Source: Methylobacterium aquaticum
GTDB lineage: Bacteria; Pseudomonadota; Alphaproteobacteria; Rhizobiales; Beijerinckiaceae
Direction of reading: 5' to 3'
Assembly: GCF_016804325.1 (NCBI RefSeq)
Contig: NZ_CP043627.1
Coordinates: 4,167,001 to 4,231,000 of the forward strand
Length of the DNA: 64,000 nucleotides
The notes below the pieces were generated by a model. That model was not told the DNA's origin. It saw nothing but the letters and a program-made list of their open reading frames with translations, and made no database searches. The translations under genes were made by a program, and so were the position numbers. Shown here piece by piece: positions 41,748 through 50,175 of this stretch (position 1 is the stretch's first letter; the number at the start of each line of letters is the position of its first letter).

Positions 41748-42302
41748 TCACGCGGAGAACGCATTCTCCACCAACCCCCCCACCCGCTCCCCCGCCAGCG
41801 CCTCGTCGAACAGGATGCGGAACAGGATCGGCGCGATGACCCGGTCCAGCACCAGATCGATGTCCGGAAACGCCTCGCCGCGCGCCGCCGCGCGCTCGGC
41901 GATGACGGCGATCTGCTGGCGGGCATAACCGCAGCAGCGCCGGGGACCGCTCTCGCCCTCGGCGGCGAGCACGTCGCGGATCATCTCGCGGCCGAGCTGC
42001 GAGGCCATCTCCTCGGCATATTGCTCGGCCCAGGCCAGGAGGTCGCCGCGGCCGCTGCCGGTCTCGACCGGCACCATGTCCGGCCGCAGCCGCTCGACCG
42101 CGACGTCGGCGAGCAGATCGTTCAGCTCGCCCCAGCGCCGGTAGATCGTCGAGGGCGTGACGCCGGCCTCGGCGGCGATCAGCGGGATCGTCACCGCGGC
42201 GCGGTCCATCCGGGCCAGCAGCTCCCGCGTGGCGCGATGGACCGAGGCCTGGACCCGCGCGCTGCGCCCGCCCGGGCGCGGCCCTCCCTCCCGCTCCGCC
42301 AT
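41748..42302 (-). CDS. TetR family repressor of the adjacent MFS transporter
   Basis: 184 residues. The helix-turn-helix is VQASVHRATRELLARMDRA, IPLIAAEAGVTPSTIYRRWG and ELNDLLADVAVERL. The C-terminal domain (WAEQYAEEMASQLGREMIRDV) has the TetR_C-like pattern of drug-pump repressors. It is divergent from an MFS efflux gene with two matching 13-bp operators in the 78-bp gap, so it probably represses both. Confidence 0.86.
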   Translation of the reverse strand: MAEREGGPRPGGRSARVQASVHRATRELLARMDRAAVTIPLIAAEAGVTPSTIYRRWGELNDLLADVAVERLRPDMVPVETGSGRGDLLAWAEQYAEEMASQLGREMIRDVLAAEGESGPRRCCGYARQQIAVIAERAAARGEAFPDIDLVLDRVIAPILFRILFDEALAGERVGGLVENAFSA

Positions 42303-42315
42303 CCCCCCTCCAAAC

Positions 42316-42328
42316 GCAAAGAATTTGC
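42316..42328. promoter_or_regulatory. Candidate TetR operator A
   Basis: GCAAAGAATTTGC, an inverted repeat GCAAA-GAA-TTTGC, 14 bp upstream of the tetR start codon. It matches operator B at 11 of 13 positions, giving consensus GCAAMGRATTTGC. Confidence 0.65.
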
Positions 42329-42358
42329 TTTTAGCCCGCCGGAGCGCTAACCCTTAAC

Positions 42359-42371
42359 GCAACGGATTTGC
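42359..42371. promoter_or_regulatory. Candidate TetR operator B
   Basis: GCAACGGATTTGC, second copy of the 13-bp site, 10 bp before the MFS start codon. It is in the same orientation as operator A, 43 bp centre to centre (four helical turns). Confidence 0.65.
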
Positions 42372-42380
42372 TTTAGGGGC

Positions 42381-43580
42381 ATGACGATGCGCGAAGGTCA
42401 AGGATCCCGGCGGGTCGACCCGCTCGTCCTCCACGCCGTGACGCTGGGCGCGTTCTTTGCCGCCGCGGCGGCTCCGACGCCGCTCTACCGGATCTACCAG
42501 GAGACCCTGGCGCTCTCGCCGGTCTTCGTCACCCTGGTCTTCGCGGTCTATGCGGTGGCGCTGCTGAAGGCGCTCCTCGTCGCCGGCTCGCTCTCCGACC
42601 ATCTCGGGCGCCGCCCGGTCATCGCCGGGGCCTTGTGGCTCGAGGCGGCGGCGATGGGCCTGTTCCTGCTGGTCGGCAACGGGGCCGGCTGGCTCGTCGT
42701 CGCCCGGATCACACAAGGCCTCGCCACCGGCATCGCCGCCGCGTCGCTGGGCGCCGCACTCGTCGACGTGGATCGCACCCGCGGGCCGGTCGTCAACGCG
42801 GTGGCGCCGCTCGTCGGCATGGCGGTCGGGGCGCTCGGCACCAGTGCGCTGATCCAGTATGCGCCGCTGCCGCTGCACCTCGTCTACGGCGTGCTGCTCT
42901 GCGTCTTCGCCGGGCTGGCGCTGGCGGTGTGGTCCATCCCTGAGAGCGCCGCGACGCGGCCCGGGGCGCTCGCCTCGCTCAAGCCCCGCATGGCCGTGCC
43001 GTCCCGGATCCGCCGGCCCCTGGCGCTGGTGACGCCGATCAACCTCGCCAACTGGACGCTCGGCGGCTTCTATCTCTCGCTGGTGCCCTCGGTGGTCGCG
43101 GCGGCCACCGGCAGCGGCGCGCCGCTCACCGGCGGGTCGGTCGTCACCGCCCTGATGGTGGCCGGCGCGGTCTCGGTGCTCCTTCGCCGGACGGCGGCGC
43201 CGCAGGCCAACCTGACCTTCGGGGTGCTCGCCACCGCTCTCGGCGTCGTCGGGGTCGTCGCCGGCATCCATGCGGCGAGCGTGCCGGTGCTGATCCTCGC
43301 GACGCTCGTCACCGGATGCGGCTTCGGCGCCAGCTTCCTCGGCTGCCTCGGCACGATCATGCCGCTGGCCGAGCCCGACGAGCGGGCAGGATTGCTCGCC
43401 GCCTTCTACGTCCAGAGCTACCTCGCCTTCAGCCTGCCGGCGGTCGGCGCCGGGTTCCTCGCCCGCATTCTGGGCTATGCGGCCACCGCCGACCTCTACG
43501 CGGCGGCGGTCCTGGTGGTGAGCCTCGGCGGGCTCGCGGTGATGCGGGCCCGCTCCGGGCGCGGCCTGGCGGTGGCGTAG
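42381..43580 (+). CDS. MFS transporter, probable efflux pump
   Basis: 399 residues with about twelve hydrophobic helices. The loop GSLSDHLGRRPVI between helices 2 and 3 is the MFS signature, and APTPLYRIYQE opens helix 1. Motif C-like Gly spacing in the fifth helix points to antiport. A TetR gene is divergent, which is usual for drug or toxic-metabolite export. Substrate unknown. Confidence 0.86.
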   Translation: MTMREGQGSRRVDPLVLHAVTLGAFFAAAAAPTPLYRIYQETLALSPVFVTLVFAVYAVALLKALLVAGSLSDHLGRRPVIAGALWLEAAAMGLFLLVGNGAGWLVVARITQGLATGIAAASLGAALVDVDRTRGPVVNAVAPLVGMAVGALGTSALIQYAPLPLHLVYGVLLCVFAGLALAVWSIPESAATRPGALASLKPRMAVPSRIRRPLALVTPINLANWTLGGFYLSLVPSVVAAATGSGAPLTGGSVVTALMVAGAVSVLLRRTAAPQANLTFGVLATALGVVGVVAGIHAASVPVLILATLVTGCGFGASFLGCLGTIMPLAEPDERAGLLAAFYVQSYLAFSLPAVGAGFLARILGYAATADLYAAAVLVVSLGGLAVMRARSGRGLAVA

Positions 43581-43592
43581 CCCGAGGGGGCG

Positions 43593-45569
43593 TTACGTCC
43601 CCACCCGTCCCCCGCCCCGCTTCGTGATCGCCACCACGGCCGGGCGCGGCGGCAGGGCGGGATCGAAATCCGGCCAGCGGGTCGCCGGGTTCTCGAAGGT
43701 GGCGGGCTGCGCGGTCGGGTCCTCCTCGTCGGCCTCGCCGGGATGCTGCACGGCGACGAAGAAGGTGGTGTCGTCGGGGGTGAAGTAGGGGCCGCACATC
43801 TCGGCCCCCATCGGCACCTGGAAGAAGTGCTTGGCGGTGCCGCGGCGGGCGCCTTCCGTCTCCATCGCCCAGATGCCGTCGGCGCGGCCGGTCTTCGACG
43901 GCGAGTTGCCGTCCGTGGCGACCCAGAGGCGGCCCTCGCCGTCGACGGCGCAATTGTCCGGCATGCCGAACCAGCCGTCCTTCGTCGTCGCCGACGAGAA
44001 GGTGGCGCCGACCGCCGCGACCGACGGGTCGCCGCAGCGCACCAGCACCTCCCAGGCGAAGTCCTTCGCCCCGAAGTCGCCGCCCGCGGGCGACAGCTCG
44101 ACGATGTGGCCGAAGCGGTTGTCCGGCCGCGGATTGACCGCGTCGACCTGGTCGGCCTTGCGGCGGGTGTTGTTGGTCAGCATCACGTAGACCTTGCCGG
44201 TCTTCGGATTGGCCTCGACGTCCTCCGGCCGGTCCATCTTGGTGGCGCCGAGCAGGTCGGCGGCCCGGCGGGTCTCGATCAACACGTCGGCCTGATCGCG
44301 AAACCCGTTCTCCGGCGTCAGCGGACCCTCGCCGAACACGATCGGCAGCCAGGTGCCGCGCCCATCCGCGTCGAAGCGGGCGACCGACAACGTGCCGTGA
44401 TCGAGGATGTCGCGGTTGGCCGCCTTGTCGGTTTTGTTCACGGCGTCCGTCGTGACGAAGCGGTAGACGTAGTCGAAGCGCTCGTCGTCGCCCTGGAACA
44501 CGACGTAGCGGCCGTCCTTGGCCAGGGCTCCGGCGGCGCCCTCGTGCTTGAAGCGGCCCATGGCGGTGCGCTTCACCGGCACGCTGTTGGGATCGAACGG
44601 ATCGATCTCGACCACCCAGCCGAAGCGGTTCGGCTCGTTGGGCTCTTTCCCTAAGTCGAAGCGGTCGTGGAAGCGGGCCCAGCCGTAGAGGTTGCCCGGC
44701 ATGCCGAGGCGCTTGTGGTTCTTCACTTCCGGGGAGCCCTCGGGCAGGCGGCCCTGGAAGTAGTAGTTGATGTTCTCCTCGCAGGTCAGCCACGTGCCCC
44801 AGGGCGTGACGCCGCCGGCGCAGTTGTTGAGCATGCCGAGAACGGTCTTCCCCTCCGGGTCGGCGCCGGTGCGCAGGCGGTCCGAGCCGGCGGCGGGGCC
44901 GGCGATCCGCATCGGGGTCATGGCGGTGATGCGGCGGGCGAAGCGGGAGCCCGGCACCACGCGCCAGCGCCCGTCCTCGCGCTTCACCTCGATCACCGAG
45001 CCGCCATGGGCCGCCATCTCGATGTCGACGAACTCGCGGTTCATGCCGGCGAAGGCCGCCTTGCCGTCCTGCCGGCCGAGGCCGGGGAACATCAGCTCCT
45101 CGTTGGTGTATTCGTGGTTGACGACGAGGAGGCCGTGGCCGGCGGGATCGCCCGTGCCCGGCAGCGGGAAGAACCCGAGGAAGTCGTTGTTGTAGCCGAA
45201 TTGCTGCGCCTGCGCGGCGGCCGACTGCTTGTGCGGGTCGAAGGCCGGCGCGCCGGGCAGGACCGGATCGCCCCAGCGGATCAGCACCTCGGCGTCGTGG
45301 CCGTCCGCCACGTGGTGGCGCTCGTCGGCCCCGGCCGGCAGCTCGCGGAACGGGAAGGTCTCCGGTGTCGCCGCCGCGACCGCCCGGGGCGCCAGGGTCG
45401 CGGAGATCGCCGAGACGGCCAGGCTCGCCGCCAAGCCCCCGCGAAGAATCTCGCGCCGGTCGAAGCGCCGGGCCACGACCTCGCCGAGGGTCGGGTTCGC
45501 GCTCGGGTTCGAGCCGGCATCCTCGGCCGCCTCGGCCTGCTGCGATCGGTTCAGCGACGGCTGTGTCAT
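43593..45569 (-). CDS. PhoX-type alkaline phosphatase (DUF839), Tat-exported
   Basis: 658 residues. A Tat signal (FDRREILRGGLAASLAVSAI) is at 40-65. Family points are FGYNNDFLGFFPL, LLVVNHEYTNEELMFPG, WGTWLTCEENINYYF and RPEDVEANPKTGKVYVML, where acidic residues bind Ca and Fe in PhoX. The enzyme releases phosphate from organic esters in the periplasm and needs Ca and Fe, not Zn. No PHO box was identified in the 92 bp upstream. The ATG at 45569 was chosen as it starts the Tat leader. Confidence 0.87.
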   Translation of the reverse strand: MTQPSLNRSQQAEAAEDAGSNPSANPTLGEVVARRFDRREILRGGLAASLAVSAISATLAPRAVAAATPETFPFRELPAGADERHHVADGHDAEVLIRWGDPVLPGAPAFDPHKQSAAAQAQQFGYNNDFLGFFPLPGTGDPAGHGLLVVNHEYTNEELMFPGLGRQDGKAAFAGMNREFVDIEMAAHGGSVIEVKREDGRWRVVPGSRFARRITAMTPMRIAGPAAGSDRLRTGADPEGKTVLGMLNNCAGGVTPWGTWLTCEENINYYFQGRLPEGSPEVKNHKRLGMPGNLYGWARFHDRFDLGKEPNEPNRFGWVVEIDPFDPNSVPVKRTAMGRFKHEGAAGALAKDGRYVVFQGDDERFDYVYRFVTTDAVNKTDKAANRDILDHGTLSVARFDADGRGTWLPIVFGEGPLTPENGFRDQADVLIETRRAADLLGATKMDRPEDVEANPKTGKVYVMLTNNTRRKADQVDAVNPRPDNRFGHIVELSPAGGDFGAKDFAWEVLVRCGDPSVAAVGATFSSATTKDGWFGMPDNCAVDGEGRLWVATDGNSPSKTGRADGIWAMETEGARRGTAKHFFQVPMGAEMCGPYFTPDDTTFFVAVQHPGEADEEDPTAQPATFENPATRWPDFDPALPPRPAVVAITKRGGGRVGT

Positions 45570-45661
45570 CGGGCTCCCTCGGTGCTCCGTCTCGGATCGA
45601 ACCGGACGCTTATCCTGGGGACCATGGCGCGTGGATGACAGCGTCCGGTGCCAGGCCCCTC

Positions 45662-45985
45662 TCACGGCAGCAGGTGCGCATCCAGCCAGGGCAGCGGGGC
45701 CGGGCGCGGCAGGCGGTCGGCGATCCAGGCGATCACCGCGTCGGGGGTGTCGAAGAGCGGAGCGCGGGTCAGCGCCCGCCCGGGGCCGTAGGTTTCCGCC
45801 ACGCGCCACTTGTGGCGCTGCTCCGGCGCGGCGGCGGTACCGGGCTGCAGGCGGATCAGCAGCGAGACCAGTTGGTCGCCGAGATAGATCAGGCAGCCGT
45901 CCTGATCGCTCCCCGCGCTCCGCAGGCGGATATGGCGCTGGGTCAACCTGCCGCCCGCTCCCGTCTGGATGCCTCGCCCGACCAT
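45662..45985 (-). CDS. Protein of unknown function, 107 residues
   Basis: No family recognised. It has an even mix of residues with a region CLIYLGDQLVSLLIRLQPG that may be a buried helix or strand, and a C-terminal WIADRLPRPAPLPWLDAHL. The ATG at 45985 is preceded by GAGAGGGG. It lies in front of the PhoX-type gene, 92 bp away and in the same direction, but is not coupled to it. Confidence 0.45.
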   Translation of the reverse strand: MVGRGIQTGAGGRLTQRHIRLRSAGSDQDGCLIYLGDQLVSLLIRLQPGTAAAPEQRHKWRVAETYGPGRALTRAPLFDTPDAVIAWIADRLPRPAPLPWLDAHLLP

Positions 45986-46451
45986 CGTGCCCCTCTCATC
46001 TTCCTTCAAGAACTGACAAGGCCGGTTAAGAAACATCGAGTCGGATTTCGACAATTCGCGGCATGACGAAAAAACGCCGCGGAATTCGCCATGACCCTGC
46101 GTTGAAGGCAGATGATGCAACCATAAGATAGTTAAACAACCGTAAATAGCGCCGCCTTGATTGATCGTGGCACGCTTGTGCCCGACTCTCAAGTGATGCG
46201 GAGACCGGGATCGATTGCCGGATGCGCTGCTGCCCACCCATCGCGCCTGCCGCGAAGGCGGCGTCGGATGGGCAGGCGGCCCGGCTCAAACCTGCCAAGC
46301 AGATTTGCCGATGCGGTGACCGGTTCGGCGCCAAAAGTCTGCGACACAACAAAAGCTTGAGCGGGCGAAGCGTTGGCTTGCCAACGCAAGTCTGCTTAGA
46401 GAGCCGACCGGGCACCGGAAGACCGGGCCGGCGGGAGGGAGTGCCGACGCC
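45986..46451. other. Long leader region upstream of the PLP decarboxylase gene
   Basis: 466 bp without a supported gene. The segment 46060-46160 is AT-richer and contains TTGAAG (46102-46107) and TAAGAT (46124-46129) at a 16-bp spacing, a weak sigma-70 match. A perfect palindrome is listed at 46370-46387. Confidence 0.4.
46370..46387. promoter_or_regulatory. Perfect 18-bp palindrome, candidate operator
   Basis: GCGTTGGC-TT-GCCAACGC, 64 bp before the decarboxylase start codon. The symmetric arms and size fit a dimeric repressor site. No regulator gene is next to it. Confidence 0.45.
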
Positions 46452-47888
46452 ATGGACGACGAGACGTTTCGAGCCTGGGCGCACCGGGCCGCCGACTGGT
46501 CGGTGGATTACCTGGCCGGCGTCGGCGAGCGGCCGGTGCGGGCCCAGGTGGCGCCGGGCGAGATCTTTCGCCAGTTGCCCGAGGCGCCGCCCGCCGCGGG
46601 CGAGGCGATGGAGGCGATCTTCTCCGATCTCGACCGGGTGGTGATGCCGGGCATGACCCATTGGCAGCACCCGCGCTTCTTCGCCTATTTCCCGGCCAAT
46701 GCCAGCCCGCCCTCCCTGGTGGCAGAGTTCGTCACCGCGGCGCTCGCCGCGCAATGCATGCTCTGGCAGACCTCGCCGGCCGCGACCGAACTCGAGACCC
46801 GGGTGATGGACTGGCTGCGCCAGATGATCGGCCTGCCGGACGCCTTCTCGGGCGTGATCCAGGATTCGGCCTCGGGCGCGACCCTGGCGGCGCTGCTGAC
46901 CGCCCGGGAGCGGGCGCTCGGCTTCACCGGCAACGCCAACGGGCTCGCCGGCGGGCCGGTCTTGCGGGTCTACGCCTCCGAGCAGGTCCATTCCTCGGTC
47001 GACAAGGCGGTGCGCATCGCCGGCATCGGCGACGCCAACCTGGTGCGGATCCCCGTCACCGGCCCGCTCTACGGCATGGACCCGGACGCCCTCGACGCGG
47101 CGATCCGGGCCGACCGCGAGGCGGGCCTGGTGCCTGCCGCCATCGTCGCCTGCCTGGGCGGCACCGGCATCGGCGCCTGCGATCCGATCGAGGCGGTCGC
47201 CGCGGTGGCGCGCCGGCACGGGGTGTTCCTCCACGTCGACGCCGCCTGGGCCGGCAGCGCGATGATCTGCCCCGAATTCCGCGACCTGATGCGCGGCGCG
47301 GAGCTGGCCGACAGCCTAGTGTTCAACCCGCACAAGTGGCTGTTCACCCATTTCGACTGCTCGGCTCATTTCGTCCGCGACCCGAAGGCGCTCACCGACA
47401 CGCTGGGCCTTCGCCCCACTTACCTGCGCACGCTGGGCCGCGACGGCGTCGTCGATTACAATGAGTGGTCGATCCCCCTCGGGCGCCGCTTCCGGGCCCT
47501 CAAGCTGTGGTTCGTGATCCGCTCCTACGGCGTCGCGGCGTTGCAGGGCATGATCCGCGACCACGTCGCCTGGGCGCGGGAGCTCGCCGGAATCATCGCG
47601 GCGGACCCGGATTTCGAGCTGACCTCGGCGCCGGTCCTGTCCCTGTTCAGCTTCCGCTACGCGCCGGCCGGTGCGGGCATCGGTGCCGGTGCGGGCGACC
47701 TCGACGCGCTCAATGCCCGCCTCCTGGAGCGCATCAACGACGACGGCCGCACTTACCTGACCCAGACCCGCCACGATGGCCGCTTCGTCATCCGCTTCCA
47801 GGTCGGCCAGACCACGACGACGCGGGCGGACGTGATGATGGCGTGGGACGCGGTGAGGGAGATCGCCGCGGGGTTGCGGGCGGGGTGA
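46452..47888 (+). CDS. PLP-dependent amino-acid decarboxylase (group II, aromatic/glutamate type)
   Basis: 478 residues. The PLP site is NPHKW with K295, preceded by HVDAAWAGSAM (Asp pairs with the pyridine N). THWQHPRFFAYFPANAS at 69-85 is the aromatic decarboxylase entry, and QDSASGATLAALLTARERAL binds the phosphate. Relatives act on DOPA, tryptophan, tyrosine, phenylalanine or glutamate. Aromatic substrates are most likely from WQHPRFFAY. It is a single gene with a long leader. Confidence 0.87.
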   Translation: MDDETFRAWAHRAADWSVDYLAGVGERPVRAQVAPGEIFRQLPEAPPAAGEAMEAIFSDLDRVVMPGMTHWQHPRFFAYFPANASPPSLVAEFVTAALAAQCMLWQTSPAATELETRVMDWLRQMIGLPDAFSGVIQDSASGATLAALLTARERALGFTGNANGLAGGPVLRVYASEQVHSSVDKAVRIAGIGDANLVRIPVTGPLYGMDPDALDAAIRADREAGLVPAAIVACLGGTGIGACDPIEAVAAVARRHGVFLHVDAAWAGSAMICPEFRDLMRGAELADSLVFNPHKWLFTHFDCSAHFVRDPKALTDTLGLRPTYLRTLGRDGVVDYNEWSIPLGRRFRALKLWFVIRSYGVAALQGMIRDHVAWARELAGIIAADPDFELTSAPVLSLFSFRYAPAGAGIGAGAGDLDALNARLLERINDDGRTYLTQTRHDGRFVIRFQVGQTTTTRADVMMAWDAVREIAAGLRAG

Positions 47889-47912
47889 GGCGGGCTCGTC
47901 GCATAGTCAGGG

Positions 47913-47951
47913 TGTAAGGCGTCGCTTGACGATGTCTGGCAATGCCTTACA
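47913..47951 (+). promoter_or_regulatory. higBA promoter/operator region
   Basis: An inverted repeat TGTAAGGC (47913-47920) and GCCTTACA (47944-47951) frames a promoter-like pair: TTGACG (47926-47931) and TTACAT (47947-47952). The 15-bp spacer is short for sigma-70. HigA normally binds such a palindrome to repress its own operon. Confidence 0.5.
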
Positions 47952-47959
47952 TTTGCGGC

Positions 47960-48238
47960 ATGATCCGCTCGTTCAGCAACAAGGGGCTTCGGCTGTTCGT
48001 CGAGACGGGCGATCCCAGGAAGCTCAGCATCGAAAACGCAGGGCGCGTTCGTCGCATCCTGGCCCAGCTCGATGCCGCAACGAAACCAGAGGACATGAAC
48101 CTGCCGGGCTATCGCTTCCATCAACTGGGCGGCGATCGAAAAGGAACCTACGCGGTCACTGCCAGCGGAAACTATCGGATCACGTTCCGTTGGGACGCTC
48201 CCGACGTCATCGATGTCGATCTTGAGGATTATCACTGA
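47960..48238 (+). CDS. higB: HigB-type mRNA interferase toxin
   Basis: 92 residues. The RelE/HigB fold is plain from MIRSFSNKGLRLFVETGDP, RRILAQLDAATKPEDMNLPG, YRFHQLGGDRKGTYAV and the end NYRITFRWDAPDVIDVDLEDYH. HigB toxins cut mRNA on ribosomes when free of HigA. The ATG at 47960 matches the usual family start; an upstream ATG adds six unlike residues. Its TGA overlaps the antitoxin ATG (TGATG). Confidence 0.9.
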   Translation: MIRSFSNKGLRLFVETGDPRKLSIENAGRVRRILAQLDAATKPEDMNLPGYRFHQLGGDRKGTYAVTASGNYRITFRWDAPDVIDVDLEDYH

Positions 48239-48545
48239 TGAGCGGCAATTCCCTGCTCTCCGGCCTCGCGCCGACCCACCCCGGCGAAATCCTGCGCGAG
48301 GACATCCTGCCGGCCGTCGGCTTGCCGAAGACCGAGATCGCTCGCCGGCTCGGGATCTCGCGCCAGACGCTCTATGACCTGATCGAGGAGCGCCAGCCGG
48401 TCACGCCCGCCATGGCTTTGCGCCTCGGCCGACTGTTCGGCAATGCCCCGAGTTCTGGGCCAACCTCCAGCGCGACCATGACCTTCGCACCCTCGAAGTG
48501 CGAATGGCGAGTGAACTGGCGGCCATCGAACCGATCGCCGCCTGA
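48238..48545 (+). pseudogene. higA: HigA antitoxin, frameshifted in the C-terminal third
   Basis: The first 67 codons give a good HigA: PTHPGEILREDILPAVGLPK, TEIARRLGISRQTLYDLIEE and PAMALRLGRLFGN with the XRE helix-turn-helix. The frame then reads into Ser/Pro/Arg-rich sequence for another 127 codons. In the next frame the expected end is found: PEFWANLQRDHDLRTLEVRM and ASELAAIEPIAA, then TGA at 48545. One missing base around the CCCC at 48446-48449 explains this. A repaired protein would have about 102 residues, the family norm. It may be a true lesion or a sequencing error. Confidence 0.75.
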
Positions 48546-49037
48546 GCGTCGGAGCGAGGCGCAGGGTGCCGAACGGTGCCGACCTGCTATACGCTTGGGC
48601 GACTGTGACGAGCGGTTCTTGAAAGGGATGGTCGAGAGCGGGCGGCCTCGATCAAGGCCGCGGCGCGGGCCCGGCGCAGCCGTCGCATCGAGACAACCGA
48701 TCATGGCTGACGTCGTCCGGCGGCCCCATCTCCGGTCGGACCGTCTCGGCATCCGGAGTTCGTCGCCGATGACGACGCGGCCACGGCCGATGGCGGTCTC
48801 GACCGGATCGAGGCGGCCCTGATCGTGCTGGCGGGCAATCCGTTCGCCGGGCTTGCCCGGGCCGACCTCGCCCATACGCTGTGCAGCTTCCCCGTCGGCG
48901 ATGATGCGATCTTCCCTCGTCCGATCGCGGGCGTCGTATCCGGCAGACGGCTGTCGAGCCATGATCGCCCGAAGGGCCGCGGGACGGGCGCCGACGTGGC
49001 GCCCGTCCACCCCCTCGCGGGTCTTGCCGCGCCCACC
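48546..49037. other. Gene-poor stretch after higBA
   Basis: 492 bp without a supported gene. A plus-strand frame is open in its second half and reads ADGGLDRIEAALIVLAGNPF and on into the antisense of the aldo/keto reductase gene. It has acidic, protein-like composition for 60 residues but no start with a ribosome site and no known family. It may be the remains of a gene. Confidence 0.3.
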
Positions 49038-50153
49038 TCACTCCATCGTCGGCGCCAGCTTCTTCACCCCCGGCACGTCCTCGCCGAGCCAGGCGGCGTT
49101 CTTGGCGGTGCCGTCGAAGGTAGCGCTGGTCTTGAACAGCTCGTACTTGCCCTCCAGCGCGTAGGGGCGGCTGCGGGAGAGCAGCTCCGCCACCTTGGCC
49201 TTGTCCATCGGCGCGAAGGTCTTCACCGCCTCGAAGGCCTGGTCGAGGTCGCGCTGGTTCTGGATGCCGGTGATGACGACCGAAGTCGGCAGGTTGAGCG
49301 AGAAGTGCAGGTACTCGATCGGCTTGATCGGCGCGTCGCTCTTCAGGATCACCCCGTCGCCGAAGGTCTTCATGCCGAGCGCCGCGATGCCGTTCTGCAC
49401 AAGATAAGGCAGCACGAGATGGCCGAAGCTGCGGAAATGCGCATCCATCACGTTGAGCGGCATCTGCACGGAGTCGAAGTGGAAGCCGCGCTCGGCCGCC
49501 ACTTCGAGCATCTGGAGATGGATGCGCGGGTCCTTGTGGCCGGTGAAGCCGATATAGCGCAGCTTGCCGGCCTTCTTCGCCTCCTGGAACGCCTCCATGG
49601 CGCCGCCCTCGGCGAAGACCCGGTCGGGGTCGTCGTAGCGCAGGATCTCGTGGTGCTGGACGAGGTCGATCCGGTCGGTGCGCAGGCGGCGCAGCGACTG
49701 GTCGATCTGCTTCATGGCCTCCTGTTTGGTCCGCCCGTCCATTTTGGACATCAGGAAGACCTTGTTGCGGTAGCCGTCCTGCTCGAGGGCGATGCCCATC
49801 CGCTCCTCGGAGCGGCCCTCGTTGTAGTCCCAGCAATTGTCCATGAAGGTGATGCCGCGGTCGATGCCCTCATGCATCAGCCGGGTCGCCTCCGCGTCGG
49901 TCACCGCGCTCTTGCCGAGATGGAAGCCGCCCATGCCGATGGCGGAGATCTTTTCGCCGGTGCGGCCGAAGGAACGGTAGAGCATCTCGCCCCGGCGCTC
50001 GCCGGGATCGGTGACGAGGGGCAGGTCGGCCGGGTCGGCGGGCCGGGTGCCCGGCAGGGGAGGGGGCGGGGCGTTCACGGCCGCCCCCGCGGAACCGGAG
50101 ACTGCGAGACCGGCCCCGAGGGCCGCGCCTTGCAGGAAGCTGCGACGTTCCAT
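49038..50153 (-). CDS. Tat-exported aldo/keto reductase
   Basis: 371 residues. A Tat-like signal (MERRSFLQGAALGAGLAVSG) is unusual for this cytosolic-type fold but occurs in some periplasmic members. The barrel has GMGGFHLG, MDNCWDYNEGRSE with the catalytic Asp and Tyr, LMSKMDGR with Lys and LVQHHEIL with His. It lies 22 bp after larB on the same strand, so it is probably co-transcribed with the nickel-pincer genes. The substrate is unknown. Confidence 0.82.
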   Translation of the reverse strand: MERRSFLQGAALGAGLAVSGSAGAAVNAPPPPLPGTRPADPADLPLVTDPGERRGEMLYRSFGRTGEKISAIGMGGFHLGKSAVTDAEATRLMHEGIDRGITFMDNCWDYNEGRSEERMGIALEQDGYRNKVFLMSKMDGRTKQEAMKQIDQSLRRLRTDRIDLVQHHEILRYDDPDRVFAEGGAMEAFQEAKKAGKLRYIGFTGHKDPRIHLQMLEVAAERGFHFDSVQMPLNVMDAHFRSFGHLVLPYLVQNGIAALGMKTFGDGVILKSDAPIKPIEYLHFSLNLPTSVVITGIQNQRDLDQAFEAVKTFAPMDKAKVAELLSRSRPYALEGKYELFKTSATFDGTAKNAAWLGEDVPGVKKLAPTME

Positions 50154-50175
50154 GGCGATTCTCCTTGGATCCGAT

